Assembly (NCBI GenBank): GCA_036971615.1
Contig: JAYKKR010000024.1
Coordinates: 248,001 to 312,000, forward strand
Origin: Amyloporia xantha
Taxonomy: Eukaryota > Basidiomycota > Agaricomycetes > Polyporales > Adustoporiaceae
Direction of reading: 5' to 3'
DNA length: 64,000 nucleotides
Both the position numbers and the translations under genes were made by a program. The notes under the pieces are model-generated. The model did not search any database. It had not been told where the DNA came from and saw nothing but the letters and a program-made list of their open reading frames with translations. The first letter of the stretch is position 1; every line of letters begins with the position of its first letter. Below are positions 1 through 12,736 of this stretch, one piece after another.

Positions 1-203
1 CTCGCCTTTTCTGAACGCGGGCGAGTTCAGCGCGAGGCGCGACAGTGGCTCGTATACAAAGCCTGCAGATCAACGCGTGAGATTCCCCGCTAGCTCAAAT
101 GTGTCGGACTGGATGGCACCTGGCATGTACCTATGAAGCTAAGCTGAATGCGATGTCGCACTGAGAGAATCCGCTACATACGACTGTTCTGTGAAGGCCG
201 TCA

Positions 204-671
204 CTATCCGCTAGATGTCCACATCAATTCCAGAAAAACCACGGAGGCATAAAGCATCTCAGGCGGCACCTGAACAGGGTCTTTTCCGTCTGCTTTCTCT
301 GCGAAAAATGCTTGTGCCTCAATCTCCGCGTCGACCAACCATACGGGAAGATAGACGGCCTGTATGCGATTGGGCTGCAGCGGTGTGAAGCCCATGCCAG
401 GGAGGAAGGTTGCACCAAAAGATCCAATGAGCTGTCTTCCCCAGCATTTGATAGACATTGGCCAGCTCAACCGCACTATCGCCTCTTGCTGGGACAGAGC
501 GAAGGGAAAGGCTGAATGTAACGCTGTGGTCTCAGACATGCAAATTGATACGAGCTCAAAACAATACTTACCTCTGACTTTGGAGGGATATGTGTGCGAC
601 ACATCAGATATGCTTCTTCGATGGCATTTTCTTGCTAGGGTGCGGGTGAGTTGCGTGCGAGAACGCAACAT
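204..671 (-). CDS. Conserved fungal protein with mitochondrial-type N-terminus (3' end unresolved)
   Basis: The ATG is at 671. Exon 1 (671-572) encodes a basic, Arg-rich leader (MLRSRTQLTRTL...) that resembles a mitochondrial targeting sequence. A GTAAGT donor at 571 joins to an acceptor before 523, and the frame stays open. Exon 2 encodes a segment containing FLPGMGFTPLQPNRIQAVY followed by LPVWLVDAEIEAQAFF. I remember similar motifs in uncharacterised fungal proteins but cannot name a function. The open frame runs to 204, where it stops soon after a hydrophobic stretch. A further intron near 210-240 and continuation toward the left edge are likely, so the C-terminus is uncertain. The gene is divergent from exportin-T, with 351 bp between start codons that probably hold both promoters. 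Confidence 0.6.
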   Translation of the reverse strand: MLRSRTQLTRTLARKCHRRSISDVSHTYPSKVRGKYCFELVSICMSETTALHSAFPFALSQQEAIVRLSWPMSIKCWGRQLIGSFGATFLPGMGFTPLQPNRIQAVYLPVWLVDAEIEAQAFFAEKADGKDPVQVPPEMLYASVVFLELMWTSSG

Positions 672-1022
672 TGACAAGTCGTGTAGTGGTGTCAATCGCA
701 ACTTCTCTTCGGCTTTGATAAAAGTAAGTGCGCCCGTCTATGGAGTTCCGAGTTCCCGCCAATTCCACTGCAAGACAGCCGGCGAAGGATAGGTGTATGC
801 AGAAGTCGGGATTCAAGTTGTCATTACACTCGGCGGAGTCAGCGCTTAGCTGTCGGCCACTACGTCGATCTCACGTGACCGTGAAAGATTGGGATAATCG
901 AGTCGCCCTTCCGCCACAAGCCACAATCCACTAAATCTTGCACCGCGACGTCGAGTATATCTTCGCTTGCCCTACTCCTCTTATCCCAGCTCTTGAGAAG
1001 AGCACTGTGGTAGGTGAGCAAG

Positions 1023-4000
1023 ATGGAGCAGGATCTAAATCAAGTTGTTCAGGCTATCAGCATTGCGAGCGATCCAATGCAAGGGGCTCTACACCAGCAA
1101 GCTCTGGAATACCTCTCTACGATCCAACAAAATGCTGCCAATACATGGCGTCTTGCGCTTGCTCTGTTTGTAGATACTGCTCCTAACGGTACTAGAAAAT
1201 ATCCGACCCAAGCCCGTTTCTATGCGCTCCGAATTTTGGATGACTTTCTAGACAACAGGTGAGTGCATTTTGGCATCCAAACCTCGTCGCGTGCCACCAT
1301 CCGTTGACAATAAATCCAACGTATCAGGTTCGAGCGACTGGATGAGGAGGCGTTTCAAACATTACGTCAATCTCTTGTATCGTACATACAATCTGAGTAT
1401 CTCTACGGTCCAGCAGAAGCCGATGCTACATGTACGTGCAGGGAAATGAAAATCAACATCCGTGCTAATGACACTACAGTCTTGCGCAACAAATTTGCGC
1501 ATACCCTCACGCTGTTCTTTCTTTGCACCTACATTGACCAGTGGCCGACATTCTTCACCGATCTGTTTGCTCTGATACGGCCTGCCGAGTCAACCTCGCA
1601 ATCAACATTCAACCAGCATATCTCGCTACTTTTCTTTCATATCGTACTGGAGATCTCTGGTGAAGTCGCGGATCAAATCATTAAGGCGGCCAGGCATTAT
1701 AGTCAAGCTCGACAAACTCGAGACGCTCAAGTTCGTGACGCCGTGCGCGAACGAGATGCGGGGCGCATTAACGAAGCAGTCCTTACGATTGTTGCCGATG
1801 GTATGGATAGGATGATTAGGTTCAGAAAGGGTGTCGTTCAAACTACCTCGGACTCCGAATTGGACGGAGCAATAGAGGTGGTGGACTGGGGGGTCAGAAC
1901 GTTTGCGTCTTATGTTGGTGTGTGATGATTCTTCTTGGACTCACTGTGCTTGATTGCGAGACCGTTCCTAATAGGATGGGTTGACATCAACTTGACGGTC
2001 ACCCCTACCACCGTTCCTCTGTTGTTCACCCTTTTGTCCGATGCATCCCTCGCCATTCGCTTGGCCACATGTGCCGCCCTTACGAAGATTGTCGCGAAGG
2101 GTCTGAAAGAGCCTGGAGACAAGCTTCAGTTGATCAAGGTCTTGTCCCTGGGACAGGTCCTCGATGCACTTGAAGCGAAAACCAGGGTCGATCAAGCGGC
2201 TCGTGGCTCTGATGTCGATGAAGGAGAGGAGTCATACCGGGAAGCCCTCGGAAAACTAGTCAACATACTCGGACTTGAGCTTTGTAAACTGGTTGATGTA
2301 CGTGTCTGCTACTCTAGTGTTTCGATACATTCGCTCATCATTGGCAACAGGAATGTTCTAACGATGACATCCGCTCTGAAGCGTCAAATCTGTTGCAGCA
2401 AGTGATTCCTATAATGCTACGCTTCATGGCGGACGAATATGACGACACATGTTCTACCATTTTCCCTTTGTTGCAGACCATTCTCGCCAGCGTGAGTCAT
2501 GTTGTCGACATATGCGTAGAACGCCATGCTCATGACGTCGGTTAGTACAAGCGCTCGCGAAAAACATCTACAGAACCATTAGATGAATCGAAACGATCCT
2601 TCATCACGTCTCTCTTACGAGTCATTTTAGAAAAGTTGAAGTGGGATGAAGAATCCGATCCAGAGGATATGGATGAAGACGATAAAGCTGCGTTCGAGGA
2701 TTTACGCAAAGTAGGCCGTTCTAAGACCACTCGTCGACACTTTATCTCACCATGGCGTTCAGGACTTACGAACATTCATGGATGCGGCGTTAGTCATAGA
2801 CCAGGCTTTAGTCACGGATGCTCTTCGAACACTGGTCATCAACACTCTGACGGCATACCGGAGTGGTACTGCTGTGAAGTGGAATGACGCAGAGCTGGCT
2901 GTATATCTGGTATACAGCTTTGGCGAAATAAACAAAAGTAAGTTCGCTATCCATTCTTTCATTCCAGCAAGATTTACGTTTGGATAGGCGGAAGTAAAGG
3001 TCGGGCAGCCTTCTGTCAAGCGCCTCCTGCAGTGGCTAAGGATAAGGAGAAGCGAAAAGAGGTGGATTACTCAGAATATCCATTAACGAGCCACGGAGAG
3101 ATGCTCTACGCGCTCGTCGAGTCGGGGATTGCTGGTTATCCCAATAAAACAGTCGTTATGCAGTTCTTCGAGGCTGCAGCGCGGTATGGCGACTTCTTCA
3201 AGATTCGGAAAGAATGTATTATGCCCACTCTTCATGCTATGATGGACGCTCGGTGAGTGTCAGAAATTCGGTGCGGCGTCACTTAGACTTAACTATCCTT
3301 CATTAATCAGAGGCCTGCATAACCCTGAGTCGAACCTTCGCTCCAGGGTGTTCTACTTGTTCCATCGATTTATCAAGGAGGACAGAAACGAGATTTCCCC
3401 GGATCTTGCTGTCTCATTACTCGAGGGTATGCGGGATCTGCTATCCATCCACGTTGAGCTCCCCGAGCTGGAAAATCCCGAACAGCAGGATCTTCTAGCA
3501 GAGGCTATGAGCAACCCTGGGATATTCGACTCGCAGTTGTATCTCTTCGAGACAGCGGGAACCTTGATGTCCCTGTTGTTCAAGATGCCTGATCAGGCTG
3601 CCACGCTACTCTTATCGGTTGTGAAGCCATTATTGGATGAGCTTTCTACCAGCCTTCAGGCGGTCAAGGGCGTGGAAGACGTGGTGCCCATAATAAAGGT
3701 TCATCATATCATTATGGCACTAGGAAACATTGCCAAAGGATTTCCAGATTATCCTTCGCCACTACCCGAAGGATATATCTTGCCCCCCTTGCAGGTCTTC
3801 AATGAAGTAGCACAAGCGATCTTGGTATCTCTGGAAGCTATGAACGTGTTCAAAGTCGTGAGAGATGCGGTGCGTACCTAACTCCACTATTCACTGCGGT
3901 CGTTGATGGATTCATTGTCAGACACGGTTTGCGTTTGCGCGCATTTTGGCAACTACTGGACCCAACGTGATGCGATTGATCCCTTCCCTGATGGCCAACC

Positions 4001-4891
4001 TACTGGCGCACTTTGAGCCATCAGAGTTGGTCGACTTCATGAACTTCATCGGTCTCTTGATACACAAGCTACAGGTTCGTCACGAACCAGCCTCCAAATG
4101 ACTTTTGATCTAACCAGACGTACAGGAAGACATGTTCGACGTACTAGATCAGTTAATCGGGCCATTGAGCGCTCACATTAACAATCTACTGTCGCAACCG
4201 GTCACTGGCACTGATGAAGATCTCGCCCATGCGGATACAAAGAGAGCATATCTGGCATTACTCAACAACATTATGGTGTCGAAACTTCAGCCCGTCTTCA
4301 TCTCAGAACGTGAGTAGGCATTCTAATGCGTTGGACGTCAATTCATTCTTACCATGGTCGCAGGGAACAAGGGCCAGCTAGAAGCGTTGCTGGCTAGTAT
4401 GCAACGAATAGCAGAAGACATCTCAGACCCCGGCAGCCAGAAATTAGCATTCACATTTTTCGGTCGTTCCGTCTCGGTCTGGGCAAATCCTGTCGTAGAT
4501 GGCAATTTGCAGGCTCAAGCGCAGGCCTTGCCTGGTTTCGAACGTTTCGTCTACGAACGGCTCATCCCAACAGCCTTCGCAGTACTATCTTCACCCCAAT
4601 TCAACATCAAGGATGGTCAGATGCTCGTCGTGAGTTATTTGTCTCATTGTGCTACATCAATTTTATGATAAAAATTTGCAGGTACTTCACGAAATCTGCA
4701 ATTTCCTCCAGACCGTCATCAAAACTAGAGGACAGGAAGCGTTTGACTTCTTCATCAGTGTCTTTCTTCCCGCCCAAAACTGGCCTCCGGAGACTGCGCT
4801 CGAACTAACGACCAAAATGAGAGATCTTGACGGCAAAGCGTTTCGGAAATATTTTGCCGACTTCGTCCGTGCATCGCGCACAGGAACATAG
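1023..4891 (+). CDS. Exportin-T (tRNA nuclear exporter, Los1/Xpot type)
   Basis: Thirteen exons close in phase: 1023-1258, 1328-1431, 1480-1917, 1975-2297, 2351-2491, 2546-2710, 2763-2937, 2988-3252, 3311-3869, 3922-4074, 4126-4309, 4364-4629 and 4682-4891. They give 1072 residues, the usual size for the family. The N-terminus (MEQDLNQVVQAISIASDP, then QALEYLSTIQQNAANTWRLA) and the Xpo1-like segment LRNKFAHTLTLFFLCTYID identify a karyopherin beta of the exportin-T group. HEAT-like helices fill the rest, and an acidic insert (DEESDPEDMDEDD) lies near residue 450. Family knowledge: exportin-T binds mature tRNA with Ran-GTP and carries it out of the nucleus. I chose the first ATG in frame with the conserved N-terminus, because a GTG nine bases upstream is not a eukaryotic start. 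Nothing suggests damage. Confidence 0.93.
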
Positions 4892-5541
4892 GACCTTCTC
4901 GCTGCAAAAAGGGGCATAATATTCTCGGGCTCACTTTCATCGTTTTCGTCTGCCACATTTCTCAATTGCAATCTACACCTATCATGCATTTCACGCTCTC
5001 ATATTTGCATCAGGATACTGACTGTATTGTCTAACATGCTCGATGTACCATTATCTCATCATCCCACCAGCTTTACCCCGTTGTCCGCTTTATCCTACGT
5101 TGATTGATGGCTGGTAGTAATATTGTAGAATCACAAGAGTCGAGCTATGCAATTCTGAAGTTTGTGGGTGCCACTACACGCTGAATCACATGGCGCACGT
5201 GACGATACGGGCGCGCAATGCCTGCATGCTCTCATAGTGGCCGTGTGGCGAGGAGCAAGTCTGCACATACTTTCATTCTGTCTACTCGACACTGTCCTCG
5301 AGAATACTCTTCCAGAGCTTGTCATCGCATTGAACAGTTAGGCTGTCCGAGGAAGGGCTGTATTGGGCACCGTGACATAGGAATACTTGGGCAAAATGTC
5401 TGCTAGTATGCTTTCCGCTTTGTTATGGCTGTCCGAGTCTTGATGAGTCATATAAAGCTTCTCGCGTACGAGGAAGACCCAAGATAGTGAGATAACACTC
5501 CATTATGTTCAGTTTATCATAACCGACCTCTAAAATGACAG
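4892..5541 (+). other. Intergenic region between exportin-T and cullin
   Basis: About 650 bp lie between two genes on the same strand. I see no convincing coding region in the middle. The real first exon of the downstream cullin probably lies in the last 200 bp, because the ATG at 5535 is not in frame with the conserved cullin exons. Confidence 0.5.
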
Positions 5542-8378
5542 AAACCAGCGAAGCGTGTATGTCCCCCCTCTCGCAGTTATGATTATGCTGGTCTCAATAT
5601 CCGCTTTAGCATGGACCCGACATTTCGATTGACGAAACATGGTCCAAACTATCGCGCAACATCGTAGAGATTCAGCATCACAATGCGGCCAATCTCTCCT
5701 ACGAAGAGAACCATCGTTTCGCATACAATATGGTGCTTTACAAGCACGGAGAGATGCTCTATAAAGGGACCAGCACACTTATAGCGGAGCATCTTGATGA
5801 ACTCGCCAATGAACTCATTATTCCAGCATTTCCTACTGGGAGCGAGAACGACCCAGTTCAGAAGGCTCAAGCCGGGGAGATGCTTCTGAAGGCCGTGCGG
5901 AAGGTCTGGGACGACCACATATCTAGTTTATCCAAACTGCGCGATGTCCTGAAATACATGGTACTTGATTCCATTTGATTTTGTCTTTTGGACGGCTTCA
6001 CCTGGTTTTCTAGGATCGGGTTTACACCAAGACCGCTCAAGTTCCAGAGATTTGGGATGCTGGTTTGCTTCTCTTTATCAAGCATATACTACGGCGCCCA
6101 ATACAAGATCACTTGGTCTCCGCCATCCTCACTCAGATTCAAACAGAACGAGATGGGTATGTAATCAATCGTTCCGCGGTGAAAGGCTGCGTGGACGTGC
6201 TTCTACAGCTGTACGATGAGCACGATGACGTATCGGTATATAAACACGATCTAGAGCCAGCTGTGCTCAGAGAGAGTGAAATATTCTACAAAAAAGAAGG
6301 CGAGCATCTTTTGGAAACGTGCGATGCTCCTGAGTACTTGAGACGGGTGCGTACTAGGAACAAAAACCCGACATAATACTGACCGTGGACCAGGTGGAGG
6401 GTCGTTTTGAGTCGGAGGAGTCGAGAACGCATCATTTTCTATCGTCGCAAACAAGCTCCCCTCTACGGAGGATACTGGAAGCCAATTTGTTGACGCCTCA
6501 CTTGTCCATCATCATTTCCAAGCCCCACTCGGGACTAGATGTGATGATTGATCTGGACAAGTTGGACGATATTGCGCGACTGTATCGCCTCTTCATCATG
6601 GTTCCATCTGGTATCCCGACTCTCAAAAAGGCGTTCAGGGAAACAGTCATACGAAGAGGAAAAGACATCAATTCTGCTAGTCTTGGCGCAGAGTTCGAAG
6701 ATTTCTCGGTAGATGTCGAAGCTGAGAAAAGCTCGAAAGGCAAGGGCAAGGGCAAGGCCCGACCTCCCACTGCTGTCTCTCAGACGCTGTCCCTTGCATT
6801 GAAATGGGTTCAAGATATCCTCGATATGAAGGATAAGTTTGATAAGATCTGGGCAGGTTCTCTGCAAAGCGATCGAGAAATTGGGAGTGGGATCAATGAG
6901 GTATGTCGGATCGTCTCAATGTCTCGTTGAGGTTATTGGACTGAAAATGGCCAGGCTTTCGAGACGTTCATCAACCTTCATGAAAAGGCACCGGAATTTA
7001 TATCTTTGTTCATTGATGACAACCTGAAGAAAGGTTTGAAAGGAGTGAGCAATTGACGGTGTCTTTGCTTTAGCGCGAACTGATCGCTGGTTAGAAATCA
7101 GATACAGAGGTTGATGCGACATTGGACAAGACAATTACGGTCTTCAGATTCCTCACGGACAAGGACGTCTTTGAGCGATATTACAAGGGTCATCTTGCTA
7201 AGCGTCTCCTGCTAGGACGCTCTGTGTCAGACGATGCAGAGCGCGGCATGCTGGCAAAGTTGAAAGTTGAATGTGGCTACCAATTTACGCAGAAGCTCGA
7301 GGGCATGTTCCATGACATGAAGATATCTGCGGAGACAATGCAGGCATATCGCACACATCTCGAGAGGACAACGGTGCTGTCTTTCCTTCTGTCTTTCTTG
7401 ATATCGTCTGACATGGGAGAAGGTTCCAGACGTCGATATCTCAGTGACGGTCATGACATCCACGTTTTGGCCTATGTCGCACTCCGCTGCTTCGTGCAAT
7501 TTCCCAGATCAACTGATTAAAGCGTCAAGCCCCTTCGAACGATTTTATTTGTCTAGACACTCCGGCCGGCGGCTCACTTGGCAACCCTCGCTAGGCAATG
7601 CGGATGTACGAGTAACATTCAACTCGCGAAAGCACGATTTGAACGTCTCTACATTCGCCTTGGTCATTCTTCTGTTGTTTGAAGATGTTGCCGATGGGGA
7701 GTTCCTGACCTACCAGGTGACTTCTTTGAGATTGAAGTCATCGGTCAATTGACAACAGTCTTTGTAGGATATCAAAGATGCCACTGCAATCCCGGATACT
7801 GAGTTACAGCGCAATCTTCAGTCCCTTGCCTGCGCCAAGTATAAGATACTGAAGAAACATCCGCCAGGGCGAGACGTCGACCCGGAGGACGCGTTCTCGT
7901 TCAACGCTGAGTTCTCTGCTCCCTTGCAGAAAATCAAGATCAGTACTATCGCATCGCGTGTCGAGAATACAGATGAGCGCAAGGAGACTAAGGACCGTGT
8001 TGACGAGGAACGACGACATCAGACCGAGGTATTGCGAGTTGTACTACAATGCAGAACTGCTCTAACGTGGATTGTAGGCATGTATCGTGCGTATTATGAA
8101 AGATCGGAAGCACATGAAGCATCAGGACCTGGTCAGCGAAGTGACACGACAATTGTCAAGCCGGTTCCTTCCAGATCCATTGAATATCAAGAAGCGCATT
8201 GAAGGGCTCATTGAGGTGCATATAAGTCAGTCCTTCTACGCTGCATTTCCTGACTAGTGTAATGTCCTAGCGAGAATATCTTGAGCGATGCGATGATCGC
8301 AAGTCATATAATTACATGGTACGTCCGCATCATTTGGCTGGATATTGTGCACCATTCAAGATGTTCTTGTAGGCCTGA
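5542..8378 (+). CDS. Cullin, most like cullin-3 (scaffold of a CRL3 ubiquitin ligase)
   Basis: The confident exons are 5610-5960, 6014-6346, 6394-6900, 6955-7044, 7095-7373, 7423-7716, 7768-8028, 8078-8215, 8271-8318 and 8373-8378. They give 768 residues. N-terminal cullin repeats show NLSYEE then [15 protein letters not shown], a Cul3-like pattern. The cullin homology domain follows ([17 protein letters not shown]), and the C-terminal winged-helix Nedd8 region carries [17 protein letters not shown] and ends NYMA. Lys in RIMKD is the expected neddylation site. Family knowledge: Cul3 binds BTB adaptors at its N-terminus and Rbx1 at its C-terminus. The last exon is six bases (Ala plus stop). 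The 5' end is unresolved: a 15-base exon 5542-5556 (KPAKR) joins in phase to 5610, but I cannot place the ATG exon. The residues after 6720 ([11 protein letters not shown]) form a basic insert. Confidence 0.9.
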
Positions 8379-8562
8379 AACAATATGAACGCACATGAAC
8401 CTTTCTGTACAACTAATTATTCTCTGTATTTTCTCCATACCATATTTCACTCGTTGGAAAATCCAAATGTTGATGCAGAGGTCGGACGAAGGCCGCGAAG
8501 TACGTCAGCGAATAATTTATGGTCTAGTCTACTAGTCATACGGCACGATCCAGTGAGGCCAG
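8379..8562. other. Convergent 3' intergenic spacer
   Basis: Short spacer between the stop codons of the cullin (+) and the DnaJ gene (-). It must hold both 3' UTRs and polyadenylation signals. No separate feature is seen. Confidence 0.6.
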
Positions 8563-10340
8563 CTACAGCTCTTCCTTCTGAGGTTGAGAGTGGCCACCCT
8601 CATGGCTGTGGAAGACTGTCAGCAAACCTGGTTGGTGATTCACGTAAGCACACTCCGTTTCACCGCTAGGACAAACCACGTACGTCGTTTCATGTCGGGC
8701 GATACTTCTGTTGGTAGGACAACATTGTACTCAACATACAAGTCGCCGAAGTGGTCTTGTTCAAATATTGGCATTCCTTCGCCTTTGATCGTCTGCACGA
8801 AACCTACCACAGAATTTGATTTTTGAATATTCGAAAGACTAAGCGAATTCATGTACTAACCTGGCTGAGTGACCGAGTGCCGCTTCAGTTGAACGACATG
8901 TCCGTCTAGATGTGTGAGATTCCGCTCGAAGCCCAACAATGCCTATTGTGGAATCTGGTGAGCTGTGGTTTCGACTGTCAGCGCGATTCGGACTCGCCTC
9001 TTCAATTCCTATCGTCTCCTTCCAATACAAGCCGCTCTCCTTCCGTCTCCATCCACCCCTGTCCTTCCGACTTCTGACACGCATCACGATATCTCCTGGC
9101 TCCCAGTCCGGGCTCTCGTCTCCCTCACCGTCAAAGATCACTTCATGTCCCTCTGGCGCACCAGCGGGCACTTCCAGGGTGTAGGTCTGGGTATGATCGA
9201 GAACCTTCGCACCACCACAATGCGGGCACTTCCGTACAATCGTGCTTCCACGTCCACCACATTGGCCGCAGGTTACCTGTGCCTGCGTGAACATCCCTGG
9301 CATGATCTGCTGCCTTACAATCTGGACCCCGGCACCGTTGCACGCGGGACAGGTGTGGATATCAGCCGACGAGGCAGCGCCGCTCCCTCGACAATGGTCG
9401 CACAGAATGCGTTTCTTGACCATGAACTGAGGGAATTGTGAGCATCTACACACTAGACAGTTGCAAAAGAGGATCAAGAAGCAGAGAACGCACGTCTATA
9501 TTGGCACCAGTATAGCTGAACAGAAGATGGTTTGAGTTTGCCTACGCAGGAAACAGTCTACCACGTACATGTCTGCTAAGCTGACTTCCATCTCAGTGAC
9601 AGAGGTAGGCCCGCGGCGGACTTGCTGCTGCCCTGGGTCTGCCATGCAAAAAATTCAGCAGACAATATAGAGTCAGCTCTAGAAGGTCTACGTACGACCG
9701 CCACCGAAAAAGCTCGAAAACATATCGAAAGGATTAGCATGATGCTGCTGTCCTCCCTCGTGTGCTTTCAGACCTTCCTATCAGACAGTGCGTAATGTTC
9801 AACATTATACACTGAGAGATAGCAGAATGTAACGCCACATTACCTCTCCATGACGATCATATATTTGCCTTTTCTATTGCAGGGTCAATACACAGCTGTC
9901 CAGCGAATGTAACGGACGTACTTGGGGATCCGACAGAATTTCGTATGCTTTCGAATGAAAGCCTGTTATCACCGTACCACAGGAGTCAAATATCATGACG
10001 ACTCACCATGTGCAATCTCCACGAACTTCTCCTCTGACCCTGGGTCCTTGTTCTTGTCCGGATGGTATTTCCGACTGGGACAAGAGAAGTTGTCGACTCA
10101 CAGCACGTGAAATATCATTTCAGGAACTGACCTTAGTTTCTTATAAGCCTTCCGAATGTCTTGTTCAGATGCCGACCTAGACACTGTGACATTGAAATAC
10201 AAATTGAGTTAATCCATTTGCTGGGTCGATAGAATGCGCGCCTTGGACTAACGGTCGAGAGCTTTGTACAGATCCGCAGCATTTACGAGGACACAGAGAA
10301 GAAGTAAACAAGACAGCAGAAGCATGAGCGTAGAGCCCAT
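8563..10340 (-). CDS. ER-luminal DnaJ (Hsp40) co-chaperone, Scj1/ERdj3 type
   Basis: Twelve exons: 10340-10253, 10183-10132, 10074-10007, 9947-9922, 9873-9844, 9777-9699, 9638-9569, 9515-9494, 9426-8998, 8942-8861, 8803-8684 and 8627-8563. They give 376 residues, almost the length of yeast Scj1. A hydrophobic signal peptide (MGSTLMLLLSCLLLLCVL) precedes a J domain with the HPD triad in KYHPDKNKD. A Gly/Phe-rich piece follows (NPFDMFSSFFGGG), then four zinc-binding repeats: CDHCRGSG, CPACNGAG, CGQCGGRG and CPHCGGAK. The C-terminus is KEEL, a likely HDEL/KDEL-type ER retrieval signal. Family knowledge: Scj1 stimulates the Hsp70 Kar2/BiP during folding and ER-associated degradation. Intron 9 (8997-8943) has a GC donor (GAG|GCGAGT), the only choice that keeps frame. 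The gene converges on the cullin, with 184 bp between stop codons. Confidence 0.93.
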
Positions 10341-10718
10341 AGTACCGTCGCGAGACACAAGAGGATCCTGGAACCAGTGGCAGAGCTGACGGCAGGCAGA
10401 CGTCCCGAATCCGCCAAGTCGGAAACATCCACGTACACAGGACAGCACGATCACGTGACACAGGCGCATCACACTAATGCAGACGCGTTTCACTGCTCAT
10501 ATTTATCTAGTCTTAGCTTTGCGACGTGACTTCGTGAGTTGGATACGGGCGACTGCTAGGGCTACGACGAGTCTTTCAGCTCAAACTCGCGCATGCATCA
10601 TGGGTCCGAAGCGAAGCGAGTATCATTTGAAAGCTATCCATCAAGTCACGCGAGCAGTAACAAGCTTGAAGATGGAAAGGACAACATGATCGCTGGGACA
10701 AATGACGGACATGGTATT
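10341..10718. other. Intergenic spacer, 5' of DnaJ and 3' of the membrane protein
   Basis: It contains the promoter of the DnaJ gene and the 3' UTR of the DUF6534-like gene. I see no gene in it. Confidence 0.5.
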
Positions 10719-12736
10719 CTATATCGCGATAGGTTCCTTGGTATCACTATTCCTCCGGCTGGATGTCGTTGAATGCCACTCGGGATCACCCTTGACAACT
10801 GCTCCCGCGATGTCACTGTTCACCATCTCATGAGTTTCTACATTTACCACGAGCTGCGCACGATGCGAACAGTATCAATATCATGAATCAGTTATGACGG
10901 GATGCGATTATACCTGGGCGGGCCGCGATGCCTTGTTGATGTCAGCGATATCTGCATTCTGGTCAAGGTGCAATGAATGAATAGGTTGATCGAACATATG
11001 ACATATCGCAACACTTACTCTACCTCCCATTACTGATAGCTCTTTGGCATATGAGTTACTTGGCTCTCTCGTATAGGTCGCCAGAGTACGCGAATTGAGG
11101 CTGGTCATCAACGAGTTACCGTACCTGAAAATGTAATGAGTCAATGGAGGAACTCTATCGAAGAAATCCACATACAGCTTTATGAGCGTGAAGTTGAATG
11201 CTAGTGGGTAACGGAATGAATGACGATGAAAAACCACGCTTAGGAAGCATGGGCTCACCAATGTGCAGTCCTGTCGGCTGAATAGAAAAAAAATCAAAAA
11301 GCGAATATCCGTGAATAGTGCAACGTGCGTACCGTGGCTAGAAATGCGACAACATCTGCCAGCGCAAAACCTGCGGTGAGTAGACCATTGGACATCGTCA
11401 CTGCTGAAATTTAGTACAGAGCACTAGAGAACACGAGTATCGGAATGTTCACCGCTAATGATTCTTGAGATTACACTATCTGTCTGAGCGTAGCCAGTGC
11501 GATGGCGATGCTGATAGCATGCGCGATCAGCCTCGTAACTAGCTGACAAATTGACACCATCCCCGTACCAAATGCAACGTCAATGCGAGTGTTATGGAGA
11601 TATCACATATCGCAGCGCCTAGCAGCCATATAATAACGATTACCTGAAGGGCGATCAAACAATCAATCATCTGTCGGGAATGACGGAGAGTCATACGGAG
11701 AGGAAACCTATACCTTGAGTTGTTGAAGGTCTGCAAAGTCGGGCCGCATGGCGATACCAATAGCAGTTCCAAGGCCGCCCACTGATTTCAGGAGGATGCA
11801 AGGAAAATATGCATTGCAGAATGCAAACTGATCAGCGCCTCTCAGTTGAAGGTAATTCCGGAGAACGTACATCCACCAGCGATAGAAGTTATAATCACAC
11901 CCGCAACAACCCATTTATTATGTGTGAGTCTTCGAATCCTCCAGGCATAGAATAACTGGACCATCATGGGGATGATGCCCTAATATTGGATATTCGCTGA
12001 GCAACCTGACATCACGCAACGTTCAGTACGCACCGCCAATATCGCCTCTAAGATGTATAATACGGCATGAGAACAAGTGAATCAAGCTCAGGAAATTGCA
12101 TTTACCTTGAATGAATACTGTCGCCCAAATATACAATGTCAGTACGCAGATCATTTAAGGACCTCGCAACTTACACCAGTTCGCAGTCGCCAGTGCAGCC
12201 ACATTGCCTACAACAGGAGACGGCACTCAATAACGAGCCTATGGAACGGGGCATCATACGGGAAGCCTCACCGAAGTTATTCACCAGCGCGTTGTATATC
12301 CACCACATGCTGAGGGCAGAATTTATGGTGTCCAAGGCAAACAATGTCAGGACCTAACCTTCTGTAAGCATATGTACACCTTCAATGCCAATCGGCAAGC
12401 TTATCAAACGCACAAAGATCTTGACCCAACGCGCGTCGCTGGATCAAATTGCCTGGTTCATGAGCGAAAAGGGCCGCACAAGGATACCACTTACTCTTTA
12501 CACGCTGAAAAGTAAAAGAATGTCTGGGAGATCATGATACCATATAACCTGTCGTCAAATGAAGATGAGAATGAGGCCGTGCCTTGAATCCCACCGCAGG
12601 TTACGCACATGATATTCATGAAGATTCCCGCTAAAGCCGGGCCATGTCTGACAAAGTATGGATTAGACCAAGTCCTGAGCCTAAGTCACAACATTCCTTA
12701 CGCTGCTTTAGCAATGGCAGCGTCCGCCGACACCAT
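10719..12736 (-). CDS. DUF6534-like multi-pass membrane protein, copy 1
   Basis: The ATG is at 12736 (MVSADAAIAKAA) and the stop at 10719. The gene has about 18 small exons whose splice sites match the second copy at 44713-46728 one for one. Hydrophobic segments include LAGIFMNIM/LYGIMISQTFFYF, GIIPMMVQLFYAWRIRRL, VIVIIWLLGAAICDI and LLTAGFALADVVAFLAT. The conserved pieces HRTGYAQTDSVISRII and LYGNSLMTSLNSR are typical of the DUF6534 family of basidiomycetes. Family knowledge: these are predicted membrane proteins with no assigned function. The C-terminal tail is hydrophilic and likely cytosolic. All exons stay open, so this copy appears functional. It is divergent from the GMC oxidoreductase at 14540, and that arrangement is repeated in the inverted copy. 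Confidence 0.82.

Noticed and set aside
5535..5556. ATG at 5535 as the cullin start
   Set aside because: Its frame reaches a stop soon after any join to the conserved exon at 5610. The frame that does join in phase has a stop just upstream, so the true first exon must be elsewhere.
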